Part shown: piece after piece, positions 46,401 through 56,859 of the stretch
Layout: every line of letters begins with the position of its first letter
Position numbering within the stretch: the first letter of the stretch is position 1
Origin: Pterois miles
Taxonomy: Eukaryota; Chordata; Actinopteri; Perciformes; Scorpaenidae
NCBI GenBank assembly: GCA_947000775.1
Contig: CAMQGK010000567.1
Location: 2,334,001-2,398,000, forward strand
DNA: 64,000 nt
Direction of reading: 5' to 3'
Program-made: the position numbers and the translations under genes
The notes under the pieces: generated by a model
Seen by the model: only the letters and a program-made list of their open reading frames with translations
Told to the model about the DNA's origin: nothing
Databases searched by the model: none

Positions 46401-47966
46401 GACATGGATATAAATTGCAACTTGACGGGTGTGAGGTGGTAATTTTAGATAACATTTGCATTAGATTTATACTCCTCCATTATTTCTACCTGCACCTGTA
46501 CAGGGTTTACAAATTCAATGCATTTTTTTTGCAGTGGTCTTGTTTTTCCTCTTTTGAGAGGTGATGTAAACACTTGTGGGTTGTAAAAAAATAAATAAAT
46601 AAAATAAAATAGAAAATTGTATGGTATCTCTAATGGAGTCCCCAGTGTTAGCCTCCATGTTGTAATGGTGTTTTGTCCTCCACGGGTCCGCACCAGTAAT
46701 GTGACTGAAACTATTACCTATGACATGATTCAGTATAGTCCACTCGGTTAAACTATTTGTTGACTAAGATTTGTTAATTTTGACACAACTACAGTAGCTT
46801 TTCCTGAAGCTGAGTCAAGTTCACAGTGTGTCACTGACTGTGTTAACCTGAACAGGTCAATCCCAGCTTTTATTTTGCCCAGATCATTTCAGAATATGCA
46901 TACAGGAGGACTGGTGTGACTCGAACTTTTTCTAATTTCCTCAAGTTCCCAGAGGTCTCCATCTCCTTGCAGCACTTGGTCGTAAAATTTCAGCACCCCA
47001 GCTAGAATAATATCCATCCTTGTCAGCTCTCGTGGTGCGTCATAAAATCTGTCAATACTTCGCCCACTTTGGTCAGCAAGCAATAAGTGCACTACTACAT
47101 ATTATGGGGCTTCTTCCTGGACAGGACTTCTCATAACTCCCTTTATACCACTTCAACCCTGAACCAAATCAGCTCTCCAGCAGCATCACTTGCAGCTGCT
47201 GTAGACCACTGTAATGACTCGGTGCTGCCTTGCTGTGGTCAGACTAAGAACTGCTTCTATCAAATCACATGACCTGAAAATAAGAAGAACACCATGCTTG
47301 TAAAGGTTTTTATATAAAGTACCTGTAACAGTTGATCAAATTATTCTTATTTCTCACATACATATTCATACATCCACATAGTAACAGACTGCAGCATCAG
47401 CACTCTAGTAACACTAGTAGCCTTGACTTTTGTTCAACAAAGATTCTTCTTTACACAACATGATTCACAAATGAAAAGGAAGTAAAACCATAAGAACGTC
47501 ATCGTCATTATCATAAGCTTCATATGTTACACGATAGTTTTTGTCTTGTACGTGTTGCAAGATAAAATATGGCACATAGTCATGAGTTGATCGATGAGGA
47601 GAGCATGTATAGGAGGGGGTGTAGTCAACCCATCCTTCTCTCTAGGAATTCAACAAAAAGGTTCATTCAGAGGACAAGTTTCCTTTCCTCGCCTCCTGTC
47701 CTGGCTTCCTTGTCTCTCTCTTTTTTTATTATCCCTGCACAGCCAGAGGGGCTGGAGCAGACGAGCAGTGAAGAATCTCAAGGGACTTTTGCTCATCGGT
47801 TCTTTTGTTTCACAGAGAAACACATCATCTCTCCTCTTGTCAGACGAAGGCTGTGACATCCACATGGTATTGAATAATCAGACTAAAATACTTTGAGTCT
47901 GAGTGGGGGTGTGTGTTTTGTACTTAGGGTAGAGTGTCAAATTTTAATTCAACAGAAATAGCTCAA
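46400..47966. other. intergenic sequence, no recognisable gene
   Basis: Overlapping ORFs at 47569-47896 show no known domain. No repeat with a second copy in the window was noticed. Confidence 0.4.
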
Positions 47967-49121
47967 TTGACCGTTCGCTAAATCCCTCTTCAAGAGTTTG
48001 GAAAGTTGTGTCCTTTAAGCCTTTCCAAAACCAAACCATAAGAGACAAAGTGTAGGACCATGGCTTGCTACTCGCTTACTAGCTAACGAGCTACAGTAGT
48101 AACCCAGCTTTACTTCAAGTATAACGTTAGCACCTCTGTCCTCTAAACTCCATTTGGGGCAGCAAACCTAGCCAGTGTTACTGGAGATAATGTTACTTTT
48201 TTCAAACACTACTCACTACTCAATTACTACAATTTTAGGACTAACTAACTGTTTCTTCATTTTCATGTCTTCTGCATCAGTGGCTCTCAAACAGGGGTCA
48301 TTGAGGGGGTGCCCCCAGAAAAATAAAGAGTAGTTTATTTTCACAGGGATGACATATTTTTGTAGGCCAACTAGGAAGCTAACGTTGCCCTGGTTACCTC
48401 AACAAAAAGTCAATGGGATTTGGATTATTGCAGAGGATAAACAATGGAAACACGATCATGATACTTCCACGTTCAGCACGATAATCTCCACAAATGACCA
48501 TGACTTTTATGATTTTTGAAGCATGAATGCAATCAACCAGAAGTGCGAAAATGCCAACCCATTTCCTGATTTTAGGACTCAAAGTTATAGCACTCTATTT
48601 AATTCACTATACAAGTGAATCCAGTGTAAGTCTTACTTTCTGTCCATGGGTTTCACTTCCTCCACTGTTATCTCCTCAACTGTAGTTGACAGCTACTAAA
48701 TTCTGGTCTTAATCATATCTAACAACCAAACCTGTGACCTAATGTGTATCAATGTAGGGGTACTTGATGCAAAAAAGGTTGAGAACCACTGTTCTGCACG
48801 AACCATCAACTGATAAAGTTTTGTGTGGAACCCGATAGCTTTAGCATTAGTCTTTTAGTATGACATCATATATGTAATTGTCAAGTGCACATTCAAGAGT
48901 CCTTTTACATCATTTTCAAAAAGACTCAGCTGTAAACAATGAAAAATGAGCTGAAGAAGCCAAAGTTTTAACCAAATTAACTGAGCTAACATTAGCTAAA
49001 CTAGCTAGCTAAAGTTGATCATTGCCAGCTAGAAAGTAGAGCATCTCCTCAACTGCATCTCGTCAACCTCCCGTCGTGTCACTCATCATATATATGGTGG
49101 CAGGCCTTAGCGAACGGTCAA
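47967..49121. mobile_element. DNA transposon-like element with TTGACCGTTCGCTAA termini
   Basis: The termini 47967-47981 and 49107-49121 are exact 15-bp inverted repeats. The interior is rich in GCTAGC/GTTAGC words and carries a nested hAT-like element at 48278-48791. No transposase is seen. It is therefore non-autonomous. Confidence 0.7.
48278..48791. mobile_element. nested hAT MITE with 8-bp target-site duplication
   Basis: The termini CAGTGGCTCTCAAAC and (inverted) CAGTGGTTCTCAACC are the classic hAT/Charlie type. The flanking 8-mers TTCTGCAT (48270-48277) and TTCTGCAC (48792-48799) match at 7 of 8 bases. It is inserted inside the 47967-49121 element and is therefore younger than it. Confidence 0.85.
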
Positions 49122-49832
49122 CTAAACCTTAAACTTTACCAGAATCCAGGTAACAGATCTTGATTTTAACATTCATCGTTCCGCTGCTAAATCTGGGTGA
49201 CAGCCAAATCATTGTATTGTCAAAAAACTGTGACTTCTTTCAGTTAAACAAATATCCTGCTGTGATATATCCCCACCAAACCTGCAGTTTGGATCTTTAA
49301 GTACAACAAATTAAGGAAAAATAATACTTATTCAACAGTCATCATAGGAATGCTACTTGTGTACTGTTCAACCCATCAGAAACAGCTAGGAGGAAGGGCA
49401 TGTAAACAAGCTTGCTTGCCATGGATTCATTCTTCATGTGCATATTTGTCTCATGAGGTGTGACTCTGCATCAAGGCTACATCATTTTTACAGCATGGTA
49501 CCAACTGCAGGCCAGTCGGTTATCATCTGAACACAAAACGCAGCCTGTTAAAACATCACTTGCACCCTGGACTCACCAAGCCTGGAAACGAGCATGATAT
49601 TTGTTTTGTTTACAAGCTGTTAAAATCCCATTCCCTGTGTTTTTAAGTACATAGGGAACTATTATTTCAGTTTTGTATCCTATCACAGAGCAGACCAAAT
49701 ATCATTTTTCATAATTTATCAATTCAAAACAGAATGCTGAATGCTCCAGCTTTGGATGACTCCAATTTTGGCTGACATTTTGCAAAGTGACACATAAAAC
49801 TTCACTGTGTGTTAAAATCACAAGCTTTTTGG

Positions 49833-50176
49833 GGCGGCAGTAGCTCAGTCTGCAGGGAGTTGGCTTGGGAACCGGAGGGTCACCGGTTCAAGTCCCGACA
49901 TGGACCAAGAACTGAGTGTGAACTGGTAGCTGGAGAGGTGCCAGTTTACCTCTTGGGCACTGTCGAGGTGCCCCTGAGCAAGGCACCAAACCCCCAACTG
50001 CTCGGGGCGCTTGTCAGGAGCAGCCCCATCACTCTGACATCTCTCCATTGTTGCATGTTTGTGCATGTGTGTGTTCGGGTCTGCATGTACCGTGTATAAG
50101 TTAACAACAGAGTGAAAAAATTGAATTTCCCCTTGTGGGACTAATAAAGGACTATCTTCTTCTTCTTCTTCTTCTT
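49833..50176 (+). mobile_element. tRNA-derived SINE with LINE-like 3' tail, copy 2
   Basis: It begins GGCGGCAGTAGCTCAGTCTG, with box B GGTTCAAGTCC. The body matches the copy at 40282. The tail CCCCTTGTGGGACTAATAAA is followed by (CTT)n to 50176. It has a small length difference in the GTGTGTG stretch. Confidence 0.87.
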
Positions 50177-50422
50177 AACAATCCATTTCTTGCCATCTGA
50201 ACAAAGTCCCTCTGTTTTCTGTATCTCTGATACATGGCGTAGCAACATCAGACAAAGCTTATTCACGATTCCTTCACAGTCTTTCTTGTTCAGCAGTCAG
50301 AGACTCTGAGTTGGCTCATGTTTCTTTGTGTGTTTTGTATGAAATAAATAGTCTTTAGTATGATATGGCACATGATCTCTGCCCTGTTTGAGAAGGCAGA
50401 GCTTTTCCAAAGTTGAAGTCAG

Positions 50423-52896
50423 TTTATTGGCTTTCGGTTAGACTCAGTGACGTGACATCATCAAGGCAAGGACTCTCTCTCGAGGCACTCGGTTGATTTT
50501 TGACAGGAAGTTCAGCAGGAGATTTCCAGAGTCTGGACAATCCTGACAGGGTCACCGGGGTCATCTCTGCTTGGGCTTGAGATTTAAAACCTTTGCTGAA
50601 AGGCTATGTTACAAACTGGAGGTGTAGGGTTTGAAAAACAGTATCATGGGAAATGTAGGATCCACCATTTCTGAAGCTTTACTGGTGCTAGTGATTAGAT
50701 GTCAGGATATTTTGGCATCTGCTGCTTCAGTTTAAACCAAAAAGTATCTTTTGGGAGTTTTTTAGCCCATCTAGGCTATTAGTGGTTTCTGAAAGGGGGA
50801 ACCATTTAATCCGAGAGGGGTCTTTTAGGCCCCTAAGCACCATGGAACCAAGAAAAGCTGAAATCAAGAATAAAGGACTGATGATTGGACTCCATCACTG
50901 CACTCAACAACTAGCCTTTCACACATTTGCTTCATTAGAAAGTCCTTATGCCGAGCCGGCTGGATGTCACCTCACTGAGTCTAGCTTTCGGCAGTTCAGC
51001 GGGGCGACCGCTCAGTCTCTTCTGTAATCAGGTGCGGTGTGCCCAACACAAAGCAGCATGCTAGGAAACCTATAGAAGCACACATGCATGTCAAACAACT
51101 CTGTGAATAACTAAGCCATCGGGTCCAGAGATTCTCTAAATATGGGACGACCGGATCGGACCAGAAAGGACAGGACCGGTTCAGACCGGACTGGAGCAGG
51201 TGGACAGAAAGAAAGAGAATCGGTGTTGTTTGAGTTTGTCTGGGTTGCCGTGGAGAGTGACGAGCGGAGGAAAGAGGAGAGAGGAGGGGGAGGCGACACG
51301 TCAAACAGCGGAGGAGGTCCCTCCAGCTGAGTGGCGACGGCGACATCAATGCATTGTTTTGGAAGAAGAGTTCGGCATCTGTACTTGTAGCGTCTGCCCA
51401 CACACACCTGGAATGTGGTTTTCTTTCATCCTGACATGTGTAGCCATTGGTTGAGACAGATCACATGATCTACTGGTCCTCCACGACCCACCAATCATTC
51501 ATACAGTATGAAGCAGACAAGATGAGCACAGGGTTTTAAAACAGCAATCTTTCTTTTTTTTCTTTCTTTCTTTCTTTCTTTCTTTCTTACTTCAGGAGAA
51601 AGTGCAGGGGAGCAGGAACGAATGAATGAAATAATCCCCTGTGTAAAACATGCCACGGAGGGGTCAGTATTGCATTTTCCCATATTTTTATAAATGTAAA
51701 CAGCTCACAGAAGGGCTTGTTTAATGAGTATTAATCTGTGCCAAAGGGATTAGCATTTTATACTCTTAAAAATAAATAACCGACCTCCCAATTTTATAGC
51801 AGATAAATTCAAATGATCCCTTGGAAGCACAGTACTTTATGTAAGATGTGGACGAATTAATCCACTACAGTACAATTACGCCAAATAGCGACTTGAATTT
51901 CACAGTCTGATAAGTTTGTAGACTGGTTGCATTGATTCTAGCTCGTCCATGTGGTGGTATTATTGAAGGTTCAACAGTGGAGCTCACAGCCAGTGTTGGT
52001 GAGTGCAATAAGCTTGGGCAGGAAAACAGGAATAAGGTAAAGTGGAGTTGGCAATAAGCAGGTGGTCATGTGCAAGGACATATGAAGTGACCTCATGCAA
52101 GGTGGTTCTTGATTTTCATTACATTTCTCTATAGTGGAAATGCCTGAATGCTATCACACAATATCACTGTATCAATATGCTGTATCTTTATATTCATAAT
52201 ATTCAACCTTAATTGGTAAATCGATGTTGTCTGGCATTTCTAAACCCATTTTATCAAAAATACTTTAATGGGAATATTGGATTGCATTTCTTATCTCACT
52301 GAAACAAGGTTCAGGTCAGACTGAAGCCTGAGGCAAGATAGAAACTATAGATATCGCTTTCTTTCAGCCTAATAATATCACATCACCAACCTCGCTGGCA
52401 GGGCATTTGATAAAAACATCTGTCTGCTGAAAAACGAGTGATCGTATTTCTGCCTTAAAGCTTGCCATTGTCACATTTGAGTGATCCAGGTGTTGGATAT
52501 CGACAAGTAGACGGTCGGTCTTGAGAATCTAATCAGATCGAATGATGTGGCTGATGGTGTGGCCACACCACAGAGCAACCCTGATTTGATCTGGTTTGCT
52601 ATGGTTAAAGTGTCCTGTAGGCCAATTGCTGCCTTGTGAGGCGAGACAGTTACTGCCTCTTTCTGTTTGCTCACTATCCACCAAATCAAATGATTTAAAC
52701 ACTGTGTTTAATTCCAGAAGCTGTTCTGGGATACAAACAGGAAATCTGGTTCATGATAAACTAGTAGAAACGCCAGACAACAGTGCTGCTCCAAGGTATC
52801 ACTACGCTGCATTACATTAGTCCACCCATCCTCAACTTATTAACTTCATCAATCTTTCTATCCATCCATCCTTCCTTCCCCCCTCCCAGCTCCCTC
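50423..52896 (-). other. possible cdk5r1 3' UTR and repeats
   Basis: This stretch follows the cdk5r1 stop codon. Mammalian p35 transcripts have a 3' UTR of a few kilobases. An AATAAA hexamer on the minus strand (plus tttatt, 50423-50428) would give about 2.5 kb. The interval contains a CTTT microsatellite at 51547-51590 and a GC-rich patch at 51120-51420 with overlapping ORFs and no recognisable protein. The UTR assignment is inference only. Confidence 0.3.
51547..51590. repeat. (CTTT)n microsatellite
   Basis: About nine CTTT units precede TTACTTCAGG. The ORF through it is incidental. Confidence 0.9.
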
Positions 52897-53388
52897 TTAT
52901 CGGTCAAGGCCTATGAGGAGTTTGGTCTTCTCCTCCTCTTTCTTGCTCTCGTTCTTCAGGTCAGCAAACACCTGGGTAAAGAAGTGTGGGTCGGTGTTGA
53001 TCTGGAGCATCTTGCCGCTCATGCGGTTGATGATCTCCAGGCAGCGGTCCCAGAAGGCCTCCTTCTCTGCCTCGACCAGGAAGGGCTTCAGCGGGTAGGA
53101 GATCTCGTTGCCCATGTAGGAGTAGGACAGGTAGAGGCAGGTGAGCAGCGAGGCCTGCAGCTCGCGCTCCGAGGCCACCTCGGACGAGACCACGTCGCGG
53201 CACAGCATGTAGAGGAAGACCACGTTGGCCGGAGTGATGAAGCCCTGATCCTGCCAGCCCTGTAGGAGGAGGGAACGGTCGACACTGCGCAGCCACAGCA
53301 CCGGATCTGTCGGGGATAGACGCTTCAGTCTGTAGCAGCGACGGCATAGGAACTCGCCCAGGCTGCGCATCAGTTCGCTGGTGGAGGC
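52897..53388 (-). CDS. cdk5r1: cdk5r1 coding exon 2 (CDK5-activating cyclin-fold domain)
   Basis: The acceptor has a long pyrimidine tract (ctctctctccaacccag) directly before GCC TCC ACC AGC. The exon holds the whole CDK5-binding core, including LSPTDPVLWLRSVDRSLLLQ, DQGFITPANVVFLYMLCRD, YLSYSYMGNEISYPLKPFLV and INTDPHFFTQVFADLKNES. The stop TAA is the reverse complement of 52897-52899. Identity to mammalian p35 is high throughout. Confidence 0.97.
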   Translation of the reverse strand, partial: ASTSELMRSLGEFLCRRCYRLKRLSPTDPVLWLRSVDRSLLLQGWQDQGFITPANVVFLYMLCRDVVSSEVASERELQASLLTCLYLSYSYMGNEISYPLKPFLVEAEKEAFWDRCLEIINRMSGKMLQINTDPHFFTQVFADLKNESKKEEEKTKLLIGLDR

Positions 53389-54511
53389 CTGGGTTGGAGA
53401 GAGAGAAGGAATGAGATAAAGGGGAAGGTAAGAAAGAGGCAGCAATGAATCTAAGTAGGTAAAGATGATGGACTGCTTTCAAAATACTCATTTAGTGATC
53501 ATTTTTTATTAAATACATAAGAAAAAGAAACAGTTATTGTTAGCGCACCAAATTCACCTCTTTTGATAGATGTGGGTCAGTATGGGCCTGCCACACCTAC
53601 TACATTGTAAAAGAGGAAGCGAAACTTAAAAGCAGCACAGCCTAACCAGTTGTAAAACTGAATGACACAAACAAAACAGCTCCTTTCGGTTCAAGCAACA
53701 AAGCTACTTGGAAGAAGATTGTGTTTTGGCGAAGAATAACTGCAACTGAAATGTAAAAGTGAAACGTAAGGTTGTGAAGATGAAGACAGCTACACATTGT
53801 CGGTTTCACATGGGAGGCAAACCGAAAGTCCTGTCTTCCACCCTGTATGGAGTTTCATGCTGTCTATGCTACAGTGCCTGGTTTCCACTTTTGCACCTTA
53901 GTAGGCCCCTTCTGACCCACATCTATGAGGCTTATAACCACTGATAACAACTATTTAATGACCTGATAACTGTCTAACCAGCTGGTTAGGGTTACCTGGA
54001 CAATGACACGTTTCGGTGTGCCGGTTGCTGTAGACGGCTGGATTCCAGAGCCTGTGAGGGAATTCTTTTTGGCAGCAACAGTGGTTACGTTAGCCAAGGT
54101 CTTGGAGATGGGCAGGTGGGAGGAGGTAGTGGTGGTAGTGGCCGAGGGGTCCTGGCTCGAGGTGTAAGAAGAAAGGTTGGCACAGGACTGAGACTTCTTC
54201 AGCTTCAGGCTATTGGAGGCTGAGTTGGCCACAGCCGAGGTGTGGCCGTCCGGAGAGCTCCCTTTCCCACCATCCCCGCCGTCCGCCTGCAGCTTCTTGG
54301 AGCCCTTCCTCTTCGCCGACACAGCCACAATGCGTTTCCATGGCAACACACTGATGATAGAGGGGCGTTTGAGGGACTTTCCGGCTGCTGCGGCTGCATC
54401 CTTGGCATTCTTGCTGTTCTGGACCGCCGTGTAGTGGCCTACTGTGGCCGGGCCATCCTCAAACAGCACCGCCTTGCGGTAGCTGGGAGACAGAGACAGC
54501 ACCGTACCCAT
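52897..54511 (-). CDS. cdk5r1: CDK5 regulatory subunit 1 (p35), two coding exons
   Basis: p35 is the membrane-anchored neuronal activator of CDK5. Coding exons are 53996-54511 (172 codons) and 52897-53388 (163 codons plus TAA), giving 335 residues against 307 in human. The start MGTVLSLSPSYRKAVLFEDG has the myristoylated Gly2 and the CDK5-site Ser8. The block RPSIISVLPWKRIVAVSAK is conserved, as is SCANLS, while the low-complexity linker (Ala, Ser and Thr runs) is longer than in mammals. Thr165 in GTPKR corresponds to human Thr138. Exon 2 is the cyclin-fold CDK5-binding domain, from ASTSELMRSLGEFLCRRCYR to the terminal GLDR. The motif set fits CDK5R1 better than CDK5R2. Teleosts carry paralogous copies; which one this is cannot be told. 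Confidence 0.97.
53389..53995 (-). other. cdk5r1: cdk5r1 coding-region intron (607 bp) containing an inverted-repeat element
   Basis: This phase-0 GT-AG intron splits the cdk5r1 reading frame between Gln172 and Ala173. Mammalian CDK5R1 has its coding sequence in one exon. The intron contains inverted arms: 53568-53611, and in opposite orientation about 53900-53930, both built around GATGTGGGTCAG. The right end of the element (about 53980) is some 15 bp from the splice donor. Related copies lie at 26170-26694 and near 21800-21880. If the intron is retained, translation adds 14 residues and stops. Confidence 0.85.
53996..54511 (-). CDS. cdk5r1: cdk5r1 coding exon 1 (p10 membrane-anchor part and linker)
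   Basis: The exon runs from the ATG at 54509-54511 to CAG|gtaacc at 53996. It encodes the N-terminal region that corresponds to the p10 fragment released by calpain in mammals, plus the Ser/Thr/Lys-rich linker. The mammalian calpain site context after SCANLS is not conserved: a Tyr-Thr-Ser-Ser run replaces Phe-Ala-Gln-Pro. A plausible splice acceptor (ccttgtgcag) lies about six bases before the ATG, consistent with a non-coding first exon upstream as in mammals. Confidence 0.94.
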
Positions 54512-55650
54512 GATGTCTGCACAAGGTTTAGCAGTGGGACGGAGGAAGGATGGAGTGGAGAGCAGTGGGGTGAAAGCTCTTTGATTGGTCTAGACAAAGA
54601 GCTTTGAGAGCACCAAAGTGTCTCACTTCTGGAGGAAGTCGAACCTGTGAGCCAAGAACAGGAACATTAGTTACATTACATGTGGTAAAATATACAACAT
54701 TAAGCAATCAAGTTAAAGCAGTCATTAAAGAGGACCTATTATGCTTTTGTGCTTTTCCCTTTCATTTAGTATGTTATATTGTTTTTTGTACATGTAAGAA
54801 GTATGCAAAGCTACAACGCCCAAAGTCTATGCCAAAGGGAGTCCCTCTCCCCCACAGAAACACTGATCCTGAACTGTCTGCAACGCCTTGCTTGAAGTCA
54901 CCAAGTAACACATTTGCATAATACCTGCCTGACAGCTAGCTTGGCACGCCCTCAAACAAAGCTAGTTAGAGTGGAGCTGGAGCGGAGTCTGAAGAGTTTG
55001 GTTTGGTTGACCAATCACAATATTGGGCTGAGCTGAGCTGACCAATCAGAACAGACTGGGCTTGCTGGGGAAGGGAAAACAGGATGAAAAAAGGTGTTGC
55101 AGCTCAGCTGGTATGAAAAAGTAAAGCGTTTTTTGAACAGAAACCCAAAATACAAGGTCCTCATTAATTAAAGATGAAAAAAGTAAAAAGTCAATGCTAA
55201 CTCAAGGTCTGCTTACTTGTCTTTTCTGGGGCTTTTTAGTGCATCTCATGGTCTTCCTCAGCAGTACCTAATTAGTTTGCATGGAGATAAGGATGTAGAC
55301 AGCTACTATCATGCAACTGTTGCTGTTCACCAGCTACCATGACAACTGTACAAACTCCATCTAATGAGGAAGAGGATGAGATGCAGTTGAAGGCTCTAGA
55401 AAAAGCCTGTAGATAGACATTGAGTTACTGTTTCTAATGCCAAGAATGAACATTCACACGTCTTCAACTGTTTTTTGGTGAGCAAATAGGAAACCACTCA
55501 AGGTCCACTTACTAGCTTTTTCCAGAGCTTTTGAGTGCATGGTCTTCCTCAGAAGATGAGATCCCCAAATCTGGTTGAAAGGTATGGTAAAACCTAATGA
55601 GTGGACCTTGTTTAAGTTTTCAAACACCTGTTTTTCCTTGTTTCTTTAGA
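54512..55650 (-). other. cdk5r1 upstream intron or flank
   Basis: If cdk5r1 has an untranslated first exon near 57.5-58 kb, this is its intron. It shows an internal similarity: the segments around 55206-55262 and 55500-55552 share AAGGTC-ACTTACT, CTTTT-C-GAGCTTTT and TGGTCTTCCTCAG words. No gene is visible. Confidence 0.4.
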
Positions 55651-56710
55651 CAAGGAGTTCTCAAGCTTTTTGGGGCCCCTGATATTCAAGGTGATTTGTA
55701 GTCAGATGTCGCTCTAGCTCGGCCAGCTTCATGACTTTTTTGCAAGCACTTGAAGACACATGGTGTATTTTAGTCTTCCATCGCTGTTGCTCGATAAAAC
55801 TGCTGTCATATTTGCTCAATTTAGCTAGTTTGGGCTTAGCATCACTTGACAATATGGACTGGCTAGCCAGCTGGCTAATAAGCTAAGTTAAGCAGCAGCA
55901 GGAACGGTTCATTGAAATTACTGATTCATGAGTTTTTTATCAGCCCAGTGCTAACCTGAGTGGGAGAATGGACTAAGACAGTCTCCCTGCAGTTTGTGAA
56001 ATAATAACGAAATTCAATTCAATTATATACATTGACACAAATTTGTGATGCTCAGCACGACTTTCAACAACAATTTTTTTTCTGCATCTTCCTGCGAATG
56101 CCCAGCGATACATGATGCACGAGTCAATTCCCGCTCCAGTCTTTTCCAAATAAAACGACTAAGGCTTGGTCAGGCTTAGGCAACAAAACTACTTAGTTAG
56201 GTTTAGGAAAAGACTGTGGTTTGAAGAAGATGAAGAAGATATTCCTTTATTAGTCCCACGAGGGGAAATTCAATTTATAACTCTGTAACCGTAACCTAAA
56301 CATGGAAGTTACATGCCAAATAAATCAACTTTGACTTGTAGTTTCACACAGGACATGAACACCAGTGGCCCGGTTGAAAGTCCTGTGTTTTTCGGACCCA
56401 CCCATCCACTCCTACCTCTTTGCTATATGGCATTTGCTGCGCTCTGTACTTCCTGTTTTACATAGATTACATATGAGCTGATTTAATGCTGACCATCTGG
56501 AAACATATGTGAAATTCGTGTCTATGTACACAAATCAACACACACTGCTGTGTGACTGGATTCATTGGCGCAAAGGGTCCCCATATGTAAACTGTATTTT
56601 TTTTAAAGATACAGCACAGTTTTATAATTTATGGCAAATTATCTCGTGGACCCCTTGGCAGAGTGCCACGGACCTCTGAGGGTCTTCGGACCTCACTTTG
56701 AGAATCACTG
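55651..56710. mobile_element. hAT (Charlie/ZBED-like) transposon fossil with nested insertion
   Basis: The left end CAAGGAGTTCTCAAGCTTTT and the right end (inverted CAGTGATTCTCAAAGT) are hAT-type termini. CTTTAGA (55644-55650) and CTTTAGG (56711-56717) form a target duplication. A minus-strand ORF at 55661-55852 ends LAELERHLTTNHLEYQGP, which resembles the C-terminal half of a BED zinc finger in hAT transposases. Its cysteines are mostly lost. A SINE/LINE tail on the minus strand (56223-56280) and other repeat words lie inside. Confidence 0.75.
56223..56280 (-). mobile_element. SINE/LINE tail fragment
   Basis: The reverse complement reads CCCCTCGTGGGACTAATAAA then GGAATATCTTCTTC, the same tail as at 3430, 26870, 40560 and 50130. 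Confidence 0.7.
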
Positions 56711-56859
56711 CTTTAGGGAGAGAGTCTGAAGGAAACCATTCAAGCTTTTTAAAGGCAATATAACTGAATTTTACAAAAAAAACATGTTTCAACATTACCA
56801 TGATCACATGTTGATTAATAAAGCATTATGCATAAATTGTTTTATTATGTTATATCTCT

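Noticed and set aside
47569..47896. Overlapping 95- and 100-codon plus-strand ORFs
   Set aside because: No recognisable domain and different frames equally open. Treated as chance.
50996..51454. Overlapping ORFs on both strands in a GC-rich patch
   Set aside because: Length is explained by few AT-rich stops. No domain is recognised. It may be part of the cdk5r1 3' UTR.
52783..53265. 160-codon plus-strand ORF
   Set aside because: It is the antisense shadow of cdk5r1 exon 2. The minus-strand frame matches p35 along its length.
53088..53491. Other minus-strand ORFs (65 and 176 codons) over cdk5r1 exon 2
   Set aside because: They are alternative frames of the same exon and run through the intron boundary without homology.
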